Part shown: in pieces, positions 48,501 through 58,220 of the stretch
Position numbering within the stretch: the stretch's first letter is position 1
How the letters are laid out: every line of letters starts with the position of its first letter
Source: a bacterium
Lineage (GTDB): Bacteria > Bacillota > Bacilli > Lactobacillales > Streptococcaceae
Direction of reading: 5' to 3'
Assembly (NCBI GenBank): GCA_905221195.1
Contig: CAJNCF010000004.1
Location: 124,001 to 188,000 of the forward strand
Length of the DNA: 64,000 nt
The notes under the pieces: generated by a model
What the model saw: only the letters and a program-made list of their open reading frames with translations
Databases searched by the model: none
Told to the model about the DNA's origin: nothing
Made by a program: the position numbers and the translations under genes

Positions 48501-49169
48501 GAGGAATGATTCACTCAGCCATTTCTGAGGATTGCTGGTGGATTGGAGGAAATCATAGATTTTATAGACCTGCTGGCGCAACCCACGTTCATCCTTGCCA
48601 CGTCCAGCAAAGTTTTTCAGCAAACGACTAAAGGTCTCTTTCCGTTTACCTTGGTAATGCGCTTCAAAAACCTCATGAAAGGCTTCGTTTTTTAGAAGGA
48701 GTTGCTCGCTTTGATTTTGTAAGATACGGAAATTAGGCGCAATATTAATTAGATAGCCATGTTTGCCAAGGAATTTTTGTGTAAAAGAGTCCATGGTACC
48801 GATGGCAGCGTTTGGTAGGTCTGCCAACTGGCGTCCCAAGTGTTGTTTGAGGTCAACGTCATCGCTTTCTTGGATATGTTGGCTGATTTTTTTCTCCAAA
48901 CGTTCTTTAAGTTCAGTCGCAGCCTTGACGGTAAAGGTTGAGATAAAGAGTTGAGAAATTTCGACACCACGCGTCAATTGGTCCAGAATACGCTCGGCCA
49001 TGACAAAAGTCTTCCCAGAACCAGCAGACGCTGAGACAAGGATATTCTGACCAGAAGTGTAGATGGTTTCAATTTGCTCGGCAGTTTTCTTCTGTTCCTT
49101 GCTCGAATTTGCTTCTGCTTCTTGCAATTTTTGAATTTCTTCCTCACTTAAAAAGGGAATGGGCTTCAT
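45519..49169 (-). CDS. rexA: RexA (AddA-type) helicase-nuclease subunit
   Basis: Large subunit of the RexAB double-strand break repair nuclease, 1216 aa. UvrD-type helicase: Walker [18 protein letters not shown] (about residue 45), Walker [12 protein letters not shown], motif III/IV segments [14 protein letters not shown] and ENFRSS, motif [14 protein letters not shown], motif [15 protein letters not shown]. The C-terminal RecB-like nuclease shows [14 protein letters not shown] ahead of [11 protein letters not shown] (catalytic Asp-Tyr-Lys). Its start overlaps the rexB stop. Confidence 0.97.
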   Translation of the reverse strand: MKPIPFLSEEEIQKLQEAEANSSKEQKKTAEQIETIYTSGQNILVSASAGSGKTFVMAERILDQLTRGVEISQLFISTFTVKAATELKERLEKKISQHIQESDDVDLKQHLGRQLADLPNAAIGTMDSFTQKFLGKHGYLINIAPNFRILQNQSEQLLLKNEAFHEVFEAHYQGKRKETFSRLLKNFAGRGKDERGLRQQVYKIYDFLQSTSNPQKWLSESFLKGFGKADFTSEKDKLTQQIQQTLWDLESFFRYHLDNDAKEFPKAAYLENVQLILDEIGSLNQESDSQAYQAVLARVVAISKEKNGRALTNASRKVDLKPLADAYNEERKAQFAKLGQLSDQITILDYQERYHEDTWELAKTFQVFMSDFVEAYRQRKHQENAFEFADISHYTIEILENFPQVREAYQDRFHEVMVDEYQDTNHIQERMLELLSNGHNRFMVGDIKQSIYRFRQADPQIFNEKFQRYAQNPQEGKLILLKENFRSSSEVLSATNDVFARLMDQEVGEINYDNMHHLVFANTKLTPNPDNKAEFLLYDKDDTSEEEEGQAETKLTGEMRLVIKEILKLHQEKSVAFKEIALLTSSRSRNDQILLALSEYGIPVKTDGEQNNYLQSLEVQVMLDTLRVIHNPLQDYALVALMKSPMFGFDEDELARLSLQKAEDKVQENLYEKLVNAQKLTTIQKELIHTDLAEKLNKFMDILDSWRLYAKTHSLYDLIWKIYNDRFYYDYVGALPNGPARQANLYALALRADQFEKSNFKGLSRFIRMIDQVLEAQHDLASVAVAPPKDAVELMTIHKSKGLEFPYVFILNMDQDFNKQDSMSEVILSRKNGLGVKYIAKMETGAVEDHYPKTIKLSIPSLTYRQNEEELQLASYSEQMRLLYVAMTRAEKKLYLVGKGSREKLEAKEFPAAKNGKLDSSTRLQAKNFQDWIWAISKAFAKDNLNFSYRFVGEDQLTREAIGELEFKSPLQDSSQADNRQSETIKEALETLKEVEVYNTLHRAAIELPSVQTPSQIKKFYEPVMDMEGVEIAGKGQSIGKKISFDLPDFSTKEKVTGAEIGSATHELMQRMDLSQRPTLASLTETLKQVQTSQAVRDKINLSKILAFFDTALGQEILAHTDHLYREQPFSMLKRDHKSQEDFVVRGILDGYLLYEDRIVLFDYKTDRYNEPSQLIDRYRGQLSLYEEALSRAYSIENIEKYLILLGKDEVQVVKV

Positions 49170-52100
49170 CGATTCAACTCCTCTCTTATTTTTTCAAACC
49201 AAGCTTGCTTGAGTTTCTCTCCTACCAGACGCTTGCCATCAGCTAAGTCCAACTTTTCTAGGAAACGGGCTTGACCTAAGTGATAATTGGCTTCAAATCC
49301 TGTGATGGCTTGATGTTGCTGAACATATGGAGCAATGCTTCTACCATTTTCAGTATAAGGGTTAATGGCGAACTGACCTGCTAAAATCTTCTCAGCTGCT
49401 TTCTTGTAAAGATGGGCATTGTAATCCAGTAGGAGCTGGAACTCCTCATCCGTCAACTGATTGGCTTTGGTTTTATTGTAAAATTCACCCAAGTGACTGC
49501 TTTCTTTTTCTAAAAAGAGGCCTTGGTATTTCATTGACTTGCTGGCTTCTACTACTGCTCCAGCCAGACTTTTAACAGCCATCAGAGATTGAACAGGTTC
49601 AGCCATTTCCAAGTACATGGCGCCGAAAAAGTTCTGCTCCCTTTCTCTTTTTAAGGCAGCTAGATAGGTTGGCAACTGGGAATTGAGCCCATTAAAGAAA
49701 TGAGGAAACTGGAACTGAGTCAGACTGGATTTGTAGTCTACCACTCCTATCGCTCCATCAGCTTTCAATCGGTCAATGCGGTCAACCTTGCCTCGTACAA
49801 AGACACTGCGTCCATTGTCCAATTGAATAAAGGCTTGCTCTTTCCCACCGAAATTTGCCTCTTCTTTGATGGTTTCGATGCCTGGATTGTGGCGGAGAAT
49901 ATGGCCAGTTGTCCGCGCCACATCAAGTAGAACTTCCTTGGTGAACTGGGCTTCCAAACTTTCCTGATAAATAGCCTCAAATTCTCGTTCTTGACTGGTT
50001 TCTTGGATAGCTTGTTCTAGACGGTGGTCAAAGGAATCTTCGTCAGGCAACTGCAAGGCACGTTCAAAAATACGGTGCAAGAAATTCCCATGACTACGAG
50101 CATCTGGACGTAGGCGCAATTCTTCCTGCAGGCCTAGTACATAACGGAGGAAATAACTGTATTGGTTTCGGTAAAACTCCGTCAAACCAGACGTAGACAG
50201 GTAAAATTCCTTGTCAGCTGGATAGAGAGCCTGTAAGGTATCCTTGGTCAACTGCTTACTGCTTGGACTGGTTGGGAGAGCTGGATTTTCCAAACCTTGC
50301 TGGTCTAGTTTTTTACCCATGACACGCGCCAATACTTTAACAAAGGTCAAATCTTGCTCCCTATCACTCGTCTCGCCCTGTTGGTGATAGGCAACCAGAC
50401 TAGACAAAAGACTGTGATATGAGCCTATATCTTCTTTAGACAGCCCTTTGTAATTCATCCTCTTCTCTTTCCGACTAAATCCAAAATGGACCAACTCTTG
50501 AAGATAGGCAGATTCCTTACTTTCGATTTCGTTAAAAAGACTTGGAGCCGACAAGACCAACTGCTTACGGGCAGAATTAACCAAGGAAAGCATAGTGTAG
50601 CGATTTTTCTTGAGGTTTTCACTGCTGGCAATCAGCAATTGCGCTCCTTCCTCTGTCACTTGGTTTAAGTTTTGTCTTTCTTCATCAGTCAAAAGACTGG
50701 TGTTTTGCGCAATTTTGGGTAAATTGTCCTGAGTTAACCCAATGGCATAGACAAAGTCAGCTGTCAGAGGAGCAATCAAATCATAGCTCTGCACCAGAAC
50801 GGTGTCTACTGTTGCTGGAATGGTGCGATATTGAGATAGGCTCATTCCAGAATGGAGCAAGGCTAGGAAGTCCTCCAGACTAACCTGTGAACCAGCAAAA
50901 ACAGTCGCAAATTGTTCTAAAACATGACAGAATGCCTTCCAAACTTCAGCTTGTCTTTCCTGCTCTAGAACTTCCATAGTAGCTGTCAAATCTTGCAGTT
51001 GCTTGGTCACCGCACCCTCTTTTAGAAAGCTATTCCACTTTTGCAAGAGATTTTCAGCCTTCTGCTTTCGGCTGGTAAAGAGAGTCTCAAGAGGTGTTAA
51101 AATACGCAGACGAAGAGCATTTAAACGCCCTAAATCAAATTTTCCATGGTGGGATTTGGTGAAGGTTTGCTGAAAGGCTGGCAAGCCATTGATACCAAGA
51201 TAGCGGATATATTGCTCAAATGCGTCAATATCAGCCTGACTAAGGTCGGTATACAAACCAGTTCTGAGAAGGTTAATCAAATCCTCCTGACGGAAACGAT
51301 AGCGTTTTAAAGACAAAATAGACTCGATAAACTGTGTCAAGGGATGATGCGCCATAGATTCGCTTCTACCAAGATAAAAAGGAATCTGATACTGGTCAAA
51401 AATAGTTTTCAGGGATAACTGGTAAGAAGTCACATCCCCCAAGAGAATACGAAAATGCTTGTAACTCAGGTCTGGATTGGCATGCAATTTCTGACGAATG
51501 CTACGGGCTACCAACTCCAACTCTTCTTTTTGCGTCAAACAAGACCAGATTTGCAGGTTTTCACGGTCTTTCTCATCGACCTCCAAAGTGAGCTCTGAAA
51601 AGTCATAAGAAGACTCCAGCAAACGAGAGGCCTTGTCAAAACTATCCATCTTCTCATGAGTCTGAGAACAATCCAGAGCAGGAGTTTGGTATTTAGAGGC
51701 TAGATGATGGAGAAACTCTACACTGGCTTGGTAGAGATTTCCCTCGCTAAAAGGGCTGGTATAGGCTTTCTTACTAGCATAAGCCCCAATGACAATTTCA
51801 ACACCCTTGCTATGAAGTAAGTCCACAATCCGCTCTTCCTCGGCAGAAAGACGGGTAAATCCATCAATGACCAAGGCGATTTGAGTAAAATTGCTACTTA
51901 CCTTGCCATTCTCAATAGCCTCAATCAAATGGGACAACTGACTTCCCTGAGCCAACTGGCCTTGATTGAGATAGGCCGATACTTTCTCAAAAATCAAGAG
52001 TAAATCTGCTCGCTTATCCTCATCAGTCAAACTTTCTAAGTCTAAAAAACTCATCTGAGCAGTTGTCATCTCGTGATAAAGCTCAATCAACTGCTGGATA

Positions 52101-52441
52101 AACTGAGGATCCTGCTTAATAGCACCATAAACACGTAAGTCCTTGGGATCAAGTTCAGCAAGGCATTTATAAAAGGCCATCCCAAGACCAATATCATCTA
52201 GACTGGTTTTAGCAGGCAAATCATTCAAGACCAGGTAACGAGCCATCTGCGCAAAGCGCGTGACGGTAATCGCAAAAGAAGCCTGCTGGGACAAGCATTC
52301 CAGCGCGGCGCGTTCCTTTTCAAATGAAAGAGAGTTGGGAGCGATGTAGAAGACCCGCTTGCCCGCAGTAACGAGCTCTTCCGCCTCTCTGGTTAGGATT
52401 TCTGTCAAAGAAGTCCGAATATCAGTATAAAGTAATTTCAT
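49166..52441 (-). CDS. rexB: RexB (AddB-type) nuclease subunit
   Basis: 1091 aa from the ATG at 52441, the known streptococcal RexB length; the upstream ATG at 52465 lacks good SD spacing. The N-terminal half is a degenerate helicase fold without the GxxGxGKT loop (the start reads [14 protein letters not shown]). The C-terminal nuclease has [12 protein letters not shown] (about residue 885) with the catalytic Asp and Lys. The four cysteines that bind Fe-S in Bacillus AddB are not evident: the equivalent C-terminal region reads [14 protein letters not shown]. Upstream gene of rexBA. Confidence 0.95.
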   Translation of the reverse strand: MKLLYTDIRTSLTEILTREAEELVTAGKRVFYIAPNSLSFEKERAALECLSQQASFAITVTRFAQMARYLVLNDLPAKTSLDDIGLGMAFYKCLAELDPKDLRVYGAIKQDPQFIQQLIELYHEMTTAQMSFLDLESLTDEDKRADLLLIFEKVSAYLNQGQLAQGSQLSHLIEAIENGKVSSNFTQIALVIDGFTRLSAEEERIVDLLHSKGVEIVIGAYASKKAYTSPFSEGNLYQASVEFLHHLASKYQTPALDCSQTHEKMDSFDKASRLLESSYDFSELTLEVDEKDRENLQIWSCLTQKEELELVARSIRQKLHANPDLSYKHFRILLGDVTSYQLSLKTIFDQYQIPFYLGRSESMAHHPLTQFIESILSLKRYRFRQEDLINLLRTGLYTDLSQADIDAFEQYIRYLGINGLPAFQQTFTKSHHGKFDLGRLNALRLRILTPLETLFTSRKQKAENLLQKWNSFLKEGAVTKQLQDLTATMEVLEQERQAEVWKAFCHVLEQFATVFAGSQVSLEDFLALLHSGMSLSQYRTIPATVDTVLVQSYDLIAPLTADFVYAIGLTQDNLPKIAQNTSLLTDEERQNLNQVTEEGAQLLIASSENLKKNRYTMLSLVNSARKQLVLSAPSLFNEIESKESAYLQELVHFGFSRKEKRMNYKGLSKEDIGSYHSLLSSLVAYHQQGETSDREQDLTFVKVLARVMGKKLDQQGLENPALPTSPSSKQLTKDTLQALYPADKEFYLSTSGLTEFYRNQYSYFLRYVLGLQEELRLRPDARSHGNFLHRIFERALQLPDEDSFDHRLEQAIQETSQEREFEAIYQESLEAQFTKEVLLDVARTTGHILRHNPGIETIKEEANFGGKEQAFIQLDNGRSVFVRGKVDRIDRLKADGAIGVVDYKSSLTQFQFPHFFNGLNSQLPTYLAALKREREQNFFGAMYLEMAEPVQSLMAVKSLAGAVVEASKSMKYQGLFLEKESSHLGEFYNKTKANQLTDEEFQLLLDYNAHLYKKAAEKILAGQFAINPYTENGRSIAPYVQQHQAITGFEANYHLGQARFLEKLDLADGKRLVGEKLKQAWFEKIREELNR

Positions 52442-52528
52442 CTCAGCCTCGTTGGAATTTTTCATTACCTTTTATTATACCATTTTTTAATTAAGCAATC
52501 CTGTAAATAATCGGTTCTTTCTCATCTA

Positions 52529-52560
52529 TTGAAAAGAAAATGCCGGAAAGTTCCGACATT
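52529..52560 (-). terminator. Intrinsic terminator after the CPBP gene
   Basis: AATGCCGGAA (52539-52548) pairs with TTCCGACATT (52551-52560). On the - strand the stem is followed by a T-rich run. Confidence 0.8.
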
Positions 52561-52571
52561 GTTTTAGTAAG

Positions 52572-53243
52572 CTAACTTCCTGAAAATAGGAGTAACCATA
52601 AGTTCCAGAAAGCAGTGATATTGATGAGGATATGAACCACTATTGGATAGTAGAGAGTTTTTGTCATGCGATACAATATAGCCAAAATAAGACCTCCACT
52701 AGCATAAATGAAAAAGGCAAGAGGTGTTAAAGCGAAATTGATATGAATGCAACCGAAAATAATAGCAGAAAGCAAGATATCTCCGTACCAAGGTGAGTTT
52801 TTGAAAAAGGTTGTCATAAGTACACCGCGATAAATCAACTCCTCGGCAATAGGGGAGATGAAGCAAACGATGAGCAAGAAATAGGGTAACTCCTGTCGTC
52901 CCATCATTTCTACCGTTTCATTCAAAGAAATTTGATTTGAAGACGGAGATATGAAATACGAAAAGAGAAAGTCAGACATATACAAGGTGATGTAACCCAG
53001 TAAAAGGTAGATAAAGTACCTCAACTCCCACTTGAAATGAAACGTCTTCTTTCCTGCAAAAACTAGTAGGTAGATGACTGCTGACAAAAGAACTCCACTC
53101 TCCATCAAAAGTAAAATCTGAAAAAACTCACGACTTGCTGGTAGGTAGGGCTTTGCGAGGTGATTGAAAAGCCTCCAAAACCAAGTTGATTTATAAAAAA
53201 TTAAGGACAATGCTAGTAAAATTTGAATAGCCCGTTTTTTCAT
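52572..53243 (-). CDS. CPBP family intramembrane metalloprotease
   Basis: 223-aa membrane protein with about six helices. The Abi/CPBP motifs are complete: SPIAEELIYRGVL (EEXXXR, about residue 130), FGCIHINFAL (about 165) and HILINITAF (about 205). Streptococcal relatives are coded beside bacteriocins and act in self-immunity or processing. Here it lies 53 bases downstream of a double-glycine peptide gene on the same strand, so immunity to that peptide is the best guess. Confidence 0.85.
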   Translation of the reverse strand: MKKRAIQILLALSLIFYKSTWFWRLFNHLAKPYLPASREFFQILLLMESGVLLSAVIYLLVFAGKKTFHFKWELRYFIYLLLGYITLYMSDFLFSYFISPSSNQISLNETVEMMGRQELPYFLLIVCFISPIAEELIYRGVLMTTFFKNSPWYGDILLSAIIFGCIHINFALTPLAFFIYASGGLILAILYRMTKTLYYPIVVHILINITAFWNLWLLLFSGS

Positions 53244-53296
53244 ATTAAATTCTCTGCTTTTTCCCCTTGTTTCTTCATGTTCCTAATAAATTTTAC

Positions 53297-53509
53297 TTAA
53301 AATCTCGCAGCACTTCCTTTACAAAGATGATTACCTCCTCCAATATATCCTAAATCATAGGTTCCTCTGGGACAAAATCCATGAACTGGCATAGTTAATA
53401 CTGGTTCCATTTGCCAAGCATAATAACCATTAGGTTCTTTACCATAGGGATCTGCTCCACCTTGTATCATCTCTAATTCTTCATTTGTTAGATTTATATT
53501 TTTTGTCAT
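53297..53509 (-). CDS. Bacteriocin-like peptide with double-glycine leader
   Basis: 70 aa from the ATG at 53509. The leader MTKNINLTNEELEMIQGG is a textbook double-glycine leader (L, EL, M, GG positions), cleaved by ABC peptidase transporters. The mature peptide of about 52 residues starts ADPYGKEP and has two cysteines (GFCPRG and HLCKGS), Gly-rich segments and a basic C-terminus. It resembles no bacteriocin I can name. No processing transporter is in the window; export by a Blp- or Com-type transporter elsewhere is inferred. SD AGAGGAAA fits either the ATG at 53518 or, less well, 53509. Confidence 0.72.
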   Translation of the reverse strand: MTKNINLTNEELEMIQGGADPYGKEPNGYYAWQMEPVLTMPVHGFCPRGTYDLGYIGGGNHLCKGSAARF

Positions 53510-53588
53510 TAAAATCATGATATATTTCCTCTGTTATTGTTCAGATTAGTTGAGTAATCTGCTACTCATACCTACTTACAAAAAAACT

Positions 53589-53636
53589 ATTATATTAAAT
53601 TATTTTTTTATATTTGTCTAGTTGCAACATTGACAA
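53589..53636 (-). promoter_or_regulatory. Promoter of the peptide gene with upstream palindrome
   Basis: On the - strand TATAAT (53589-53594) is the -10. A TAGACA at 53615-53620 is the only -35-like hexamer, with a long 20-base spacer, as in activator-dependent promoters. It overlaps an imperfect palindrome TTGTC-TA-GTTGCAAC-ATT-GACAA (53614-53636) that could bind a regulator. Confidence 0.5.
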
Positions 53637-53755
53637 GCTTAGTATAGCATATCTTTGCAAAATATCCTCTTCCAATCATGAATTGTCATCAAAACATCCT
53701 AAACTGAAAAATCAATTAGCCCCTAGCCTTTTACCATTATCTTCTCCAAAATATG

Positions 53756-53763
53756 CTATAATA
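53756..53763 (+). promoter_or_regulatory. Extended -10 promoter of the Cof phosphatase gene
   Basis: GCTATAAT preceded by T (TGCTATAAT) 28 bases before the start codon; the -35 is not clear. Confidence 0.55.
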
Positions 53764-53790
53764 ATACCAAAAGATAAAGAAGGAAGACCT

Positions 53791-54600
53791 ATGATTAAAC
53801 TACTAGCCTTGGACATGGACGGAACCCTCCTCAATGAAGCCAAGGAAATCCCCCAAGCTCACATTACTGCTATTCACCAAGCTATTGAAAAAGGTGTCAA
53901 ATTGGTACTTTGTACGGGACGCCCGCTCTTTGGTGTCCTCCCCTACTATCAAAAACTAGGACTGGACCTGCAGAATGAGTATGTCATTGTTAACAACGGT
54001 TGTTCAACGCACCAGACCAGTGACTGGGGGCTAGTTGACTGGCAAGAACTTAGTCCAGCAGACATCGAATACCTCTATGACCTAGCTGAAAAGAGTGATG
54101 TCCAATTGACTCTTTTTGATGAGGAACATTATTTTGTCCTCGGTGGCAAGCCAAATGAAATCATTCAAAATGATGCCGAGCTAGTCTTTTCAGACCTGAC
54201 TGAAATTTCTCTTGAGGAAGCCACCAGTGGCAAGTACCGGATGTTCCAAGGTATGTTTTTGGGGACAGAGAGCCAAACGGACGATTTTGAGCAGCGTTTT
54301 GCTGAGGAACTCTGCCAACGATTTAGTGGAGTTCGTTCGCAGCCTGTTATTTATGAAGCCATGCCGCTTGGAACGACAAAGGCTACTGCTCTTTCTCGAC
54401 TAGCAGCGATTTTGAAGATTGAGCAGTCAGAAATTATGGCCATGGGCGATGCCAATAACGATATCGAAATGCTCCAGTTTGCAGGACTTGGTGTTGCAAT
54501 GGGAAATGCCAGCGACTATGTTAAATCCCTAGCTGATGATGTTACAGCCAGCAACGAAGAAGACGGCGTTGCGCGTGCCATTGAGAAATATATTTTATAA
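53791..54600 (+). CDS. Cof-type HAD sugar-phosphate phosphatase
   Basis: 269-aa HAD subfamily IIB phosphatase. The ATG at 53791 has SD AAGGAAG; the frame is open upstream but that part is noncoding. Motifs: LALDMDGTLLNEAKEI (residue 5), VLCTGRPLFG (about 40), a conserved lysine in TTKATALSRL, and MGDANNDIEML (about 218). Members act on sugar phosphates or FMN; substrate here unknown. Followed by a terminator. Confidence 0.9.
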   Translation: MIKLLALDMDGTLLNEAKEIPQAHITAIHQAIEKGVKLVLCTGRPLFGVLPYYQKLGLDLQNEYVIVNNGCSTHQTSDWGLVDWQELSPADIEYLYDLAEKSDVQLTLFDEEHYFVLGGKPNEIIQNDAELVFSDLTEISLEEATSGKYRMFQGMFLGTESQTDDFEQRFAEELCQRFSGVRSQPVIYEAMPLGTTKATALSRLAAILKIEQSEIMAMGDANNDIEMLQFAGLGVAMGNASDYVKSLADDVTASNEEDGVARAIEKYIL

Positions 54601-54606
54601 TTAAGA

Positions 54607-54632
54607 AGCCCAGTTCATGTCAACTGGGTTTT
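54607..54632 (+). terminator. Intrinsic terminator after the Cof gene
   Basis: CCCAGTT (54609-54615) pairs with AACTGGG (54622-54628), then four T. Confidence 0.75.
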
Positions 54633-54741
54633 GATATTTAAGAATTCCTAAAACTTTAGAAACTCTTTAGAAATCCTTGAGCTTTCTTTGATTTCTATGC
54701 TGTATACTAAAGTTATCAAAATAAATCAAAAGGAGAGAATC

Positions 54742-55650
54742 ATGAAAACAGTACTTGATATTCATGGATTGTCCAAAAACTTTGCCAAACAAGCTATCCT
54801 TCAGGATCTTCATCTAACGATAAGAGAAGGAGATATTTATGGACTTATAGGGAAGAATGGAGCTGGGAAGACCACCTTAATAAAAATCATTACGCAACTA
54901 CTCTTTGCGGATAAAGGGACTGTTTCCCTCTTCTCCAGCAAAACGGAAAATGAGTGGAGCAAGTCTCTATCTCGAGTAGGTTCAGTTATCGAATCACCTG
55001 TAGCTCATAATCACTTAACAGCCTATCAAAACCTGAAATATTACTGTATGATTCGTCATATTCCAAATGATGATATAGTTATTCGAGAAACCCTGGACTA
55101 TGTAGGTTTGGCAGATACAGGTAAGAAAGTCTTTCGTGATTTCTCGCTAGGAATGAAACAAAGACTTGGTATCGCCATTGCCCTCCTATCTAAACCAGAC
55201 TTCCTAATCTTAGATGAACCTATCAATGGTCTCGACCCAATCGGTATCAAAGAATTTCGACTAATGATTCAACGACTCAATCAAGAAAAAGGAATCACCA
55301 TTCTCATCTCTAGCCATATCTTGTCAGAACTCTATCTCGTAGCAAATCGCTTTGGTATTTTAGATCAAGGTAAGATTATCCGTGAAATCAGCAAAGCTGA
55401 ATTTGAAACACTAAGTGAGGATTATATTGTGCTTAAGACAGCTGATCAAGAGAAAGCTTGTCAAGTATTGAAAGAACAAATCCAGCTCCAGTTCAAGGTT
55501 GTTAATCCTGAAAACGAAATTCACATCTTTGGTCAGGAACAAGATGTCAAACAGATTCTTAAGGAATTAACCTTGGCAGATGTCGCCATTGACGAGATTT
55601 ACTATGCCCGTCAAAACCTAGAAGAATACTTCACTCAATTGGTCCAATAG
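54742..55650 (+). CDS. ABC transporter ATP-binding protein (bacitracin/lantibiotic-resistance type)
   Basis: 302 aa from the ATG at 54742 (SD AAAGGAGA). Walker A GLIGKNGAGKTTLIKII (about residue 36), signature FSLGMKQRLGIAIAL, Walker B FLILDEPINGLDP, then a C-terminal extension of about 85 residues. It resembles the BcrA class that exports peptide antibiotics or gives immunity. A TATACT -10 lies at 54703-54708. The permease follows after 10 bases and a two-component system faces them. Confidence 0.88.
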   Translation: MKTVLDIHGLSKNFAKQAILQDLHLTIREGDIYGLIGKNGAGKTTLIKIITQLLFADKGTVSLFSSKTENEWSKSLSRVGSVIESPVAHNHLTAYQNLKYYCMIRHIPNDDIVIRETLDYVGLADTGKKVFRDFSLGMKQRLGIAIALLSKPDFLILDEPINGLDPIGIKEFRLMIQRLNQEKGITILISSHILSELYLVANRFGILDQGKIIREISKAEFETLSEDYIVLKTADQEKACQVLKEQIQLQFKVVNPENEIHIFGQEQDVKQILKELTLADVAIDEIYYARQNLEEYFTQLVQ

Positions 55651-55660
55651 GAGGAAAATC

Positions 55661-56413
55661 ATGATACATACCATTCAAGCAGACTTTTACCGTCTTTTCC
55701 GCTCCAAAGGATTCTGGATTACAGAATTCATTCTCTTTGTCCTCTTGCTACTGGGTGCCACTATCGGGGCTACTGGCCATCTGATGGCAATCCAGACAGA
55801 AGAACCAGAAATTCCAACCCATGGTTGGGACGGTATTCAAGCTCTTATCAATGCGTCTAGCAATGATTCAAACCTTGTTTTTCTCTGCATTATTCTAACA
55901 TGTTTAGTTCTTGGGGTCGATCTAATCGGCAAGCTTTATAAAAATAGTTTGACAGTTGGCGTTTCTCGTACAGAGTTTTTCTTCGCTAAATCCTTTGTTC
56001 TAGCAAGTATCGCTCTCTTACAACTCATCGCCAGCCTTGTGATTGCTTTTGTTCCCTCAACTCTACTAAACGGACTTGGTACGATACCTGATGGTTTTGT
56101 TACTAATCTCCTCTTAATGATTTTCCTTCAATTTCTCTGCCTTCTCGCTTGGCTTTCCATTATTTCCTTTATTCTCTACCTGACTCATTCTTATATTGCA
56201 GTATTTATTGGATATTTGGTCAGTTCTATCATCCTTTCTATGCCAATGATCATTTTTCCAAATATCAAATTTTTACCATATTTGTCCTTGCATTTTTCCT
56301 ATGCTATGACTGCTAATAGTGAATCCATTTTCTATACACTTATAGTTAGCTTAGCTGTTATTGTAATCTTTAATCTAAGTGGACTGGCAGTTTTCAAAAA
56401 GAAAAGTCTATAA
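55661..56413 (+). CDS. ABC transporter permease (ABC-2 type)
   Basis: 250-aa integral membrane partner of the preceding ATPase with six predicted helices. The first starts around GFWITEFILFVLLLLGATIG, an extracellular region with TEEPEIPTHGWDG follows, and the last ends VIVIFNLSGLAVFKKK. Size and layout match BcrB/lantibiotic-immunity permeases. Substrate unknown. SD AGGAGGA. It converges on a histidine kinase gene across a shared terminator. Confidence 0.83.
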   Translation: MIHTIQADFYRLFRSKGFWITEFILFVLLLLGATIGATGHLMAIQTEEPEIPTHGWDGIQALINASSNDSNLVFLCIILTCLVLGVDLIGKLYKNSLTVGVSRTEFFFAKSFVLASIALLQLIASLVIAFVPSTLLNGLGTIPDGFVTNLLLMIFLQFLCLLAWLSIISFILYLTHSYIAVFIGYLVSSIILSMPMIIFPNIKFLPYLSLHFSYAMTANSESIFYTLIVSLAVIVIFNLSGLAVFKKKSL

Positions 56414-56419
56414 AAAATG

Positions 56420-56450
56420 ACCTCCTCTGTAGGCTAGAGGAGGTTTCTTT
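56420..56450. terminator. Bidirectional terminator between permease and kinase genes
   Basis: Perfect 9-bp stem ACCTCCTCT (56420-56428) and AGAGGAGGT (56436-56444). T-rich on + and, via TAAAAAA upstream, on -. Confidence 0.87.
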
Positions 56451-56453
56451 TCG

Positions 56454-57332
56454 TTAAAAATAAATGAAAACCGATAACCACTGGCCATCTGTGCTTAGTT
56501 TCATCTCTGCACCGAGAAGATGACATAATTCCTCAGTGATATAAAGGCCTAAACCAGAGGATTCTTCGGTGTCTGATAGATTTTCAGAATAAAAACGGTT
56601 ACTGAGATTTTCTATTTTTTTGATAGGCTGTTTAACAAGGTTTGCAATCTCTAAGACAAGCTGTTCCTTTTCTTTTCGCAAAGACAGACGCGCTTCTTCC
56701 TTGCCATGTTTGAGGACATTTCCAAGCAGATTTTGTAAAATTCGATCCAGCAAGTCTTCATCAGTCCTCATTTTCAGACCAGCTTCAACCTCAAAATCAA
56801 GCGTGATATTTGCCGCCTGAAAAACATCATAATAAGCCAAAGTCTTCTTGGTAATAAAAGCTGAGAGAGCTATTTCTTCCAGTTTCGGTTTGACAGCTCC
56901 TTCCATCAAACGACGATATTCTAGGAGAGCCTCCAAACGTTTAGAAACTAAATCAAGATGCTGGGCTATTTTTTGTAAGGTTTCTGCTTTGTCTTCAGGA
57001 GACTTTATCAATTGTTGGGTGTAACCTGAAGCGATAGTCAAAGGCGTCCGAATATCATGGGCGATATTGCTGATGGCCATATCCAGAGTCTGCTTTTCCC
57101 TTTTCATCACCAAACGAGATTGTTCCACTTCCTGAAATAGATTTTCAATCTGCTGATAAAGATGTAAAAAATGTTTGGAAAAAATACTGACTCCGACTCT
57201 TTTCATACTACCTGTAAGAATCTTGTCTTCAATCTGTTGACTCAGGCTCTTAAGCGCGAGATGGTAGCGAATCAATGTAATCGATAAAATAATTAGGAGA
57301 ACCAGTAGGAAAAAGATTATCATGTAGGTCAT
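56454..57332 (-). CDS. Sensor histidine kinase with a single N-terminal membrane helix
   Basis: 292-aa kinase. A single membrane helix (about residues 2-25, IIFFLLVLLIILSITLI) is followed by a short coiled linker, the phosphorylated histidine in NIAHDIRTPLTIASGY (about 96), the N box LLGNVLKHGKEEA and the G box SSGLGLYITEELCHLL. No extracellular sensing domain, so it may sense through the adjacent ABC transporter, as in Bce-type systems. It overlaps the regulator gene by four bases. Confidence 0.9.
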   Translation of the reverse strand: MTYMIIFFLLVLLIILSITLIRYHLALKSLSQQIEDKILTGSMKRVGVSIFSKHFLHLYQQIENLFQEVEQSRLVMKREKQTLDMAISNIAHDIRTPLTIASGYTQQLIKSPEDKAETLQKIAQHLDLVSKRLEALLEYRRLMEGAVKPKLEEIALSAFITKKTLAYYDVFQAANITLDFEVEAGLKMRTDEDLLDRILQNLLGNVLKHGKEEARLSLRKEKEQLVLEIANLVKQPIKKIENLSNRFYSENLSDTEESSGLGLYITEELCHLLGAEMKLSTDGQWLSVFIYF

Positions 57333-58030
57333 TGCTTATCTCCTTTTAATCTTACCCCAACTCCCCAAATGGTTTCAATATATTCCTGATTTGGGTCAAG
57401 TTGGTTTAATTTTTTACGAAGATTACTCAAATGCGTATTGAGGGTATTATCTCCAGGTAAATAGCTATCCTCCCAGACCAACTCATAAAGTTCTTCTTTG
57501 GTGAAGATTTTCTTTGGATGTTTGAGGAGAGTTTGGAGAATCAAGCATTCTTTCTTGGCAAGGCGAATCGTTTCCTGGCTATTTTTAATTTCAAAACTTT
57601 CCGAATCAAATTGGATATTTTTCAAGTTTTGTGGCAGATTTTCAGTTTTTCCTAGTTCCATAGGCTGTTTTTCTACGCTTTGACGTAATTGAACAGTAAC
57701 TCTAGCAAAGACTTCGTCCAAATCAAAAGGTTTCACTATGTAATCATTGGCACCGTCTAAGAGATATTGACTGATTAGCTTCTTATCGCTCAAAGCCGTT
57801 AGCATAATGACTGGAGTTTGACTTTGCTCCCTGATAGCTTTTAAAACCTGATCCCCATTTTTCCCAGGAAGCATGATATCTAGTAAAACGAGGTCAATCC
57901 CCCCTTGGTCAAAACGCATGATTCCTTCTGTACCAGAAAAGGCTTGAATCACCTCATGCTCCTCAGCAAGAAGTGTTCGCAAAATCTCTTGAATGTCACT
58001 ATTGTCTTCAATAGCCAATATCCTAGCCAT
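57329..58030 (-). CDS. OmpR-family response regulator
   Basis: 233 aa from the ATG at 58030 (SD AAAGG). Receiver domain: acidic pocket AIEDNSD, phospho-aspartate in LVLLDIMLPGKNG (about residue 53), conserved Thr in MLTALSD and Lys in IVKPFDLDE. C-terminal winged helix with ILQTLLKHPKKIFTKEELY and the recognition part NTLNTHLSNLRKKL. Forms a pair with the kinase. Likely regulates the facing ABC transporter. An extended -10 TGCTATAAT lies at 58053-58061 on the - strand. Confidence 0.92.
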   Translation of the reverse strand: MARILAIEDNSDIQEILRTLLAEEHEVIQAFSGTEGIMRFDQGGIDLVLLDIMLPGKNGDQVLKAIREQSQTPVIMLTALSDKKLISQYLLDGANDYIVKPFDLDEVFARVTVQLRQSVEKQPMELGKTENLPQNLKNIQFDSESFEIKNSQETIRLAKKECLILQTLLKHPKKIFTKEELYELVWEDSYLPGDNTLNTHLSNLRKKLNQLDPNQEYIETIWGVGVRLKGDKQ

Positions 58031-58052
58031 AAACACCAACCTTTCTGCAACT

Positions 58053-58061
58053 ATTATAGCA
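58053..58061 (-). promoter_or_regulatory. Promoter -10 of the two-component operon
   Basis: TATAAT (58053-58058 on the - strand) with the extended TGC; no convincing -35. Confidence 0.55.
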
Positions 58062-58081
58062 TGTTTTATTGATAAAGCTTA

Positions 58082-58118
58082 AACAGAAAAGCTCCTCGCA
58101 TCAAAGCGCGAGAAAGCC
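58082..58118 (-). terminator. Terminator of the polyamine operon
   Basis: On the - strand a GCTTTCTCGC-like arm (58107-58116) pairs with GCGAGGAGC (58090-58098), then TTTTCTGTTT. The remaining 100 bases up to aguB show nothing recognisable. Confidence 0.6.
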
Positions 58119-58220
58119 TTAGAGGGTTAAAATATAAAATCCATTTACTAGATAACATTGTATCCTTATAGTTGCTAGTGAAAACGAGTCTAGCAGAATG
58201 AATCTCTCATTTCTCCCCTA

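Noticed and set aside
52442..52465. Upstream start of RexB
   Set aside because: SD spacing is too short and the shorter protein matches the usual 1091 residues.
53614..53790. N-terminal extension of the Cof phosphatase
   Set aside because: The region holds promoter elements and no SD; motif I lies at the normal distance from the ATG at 53791.
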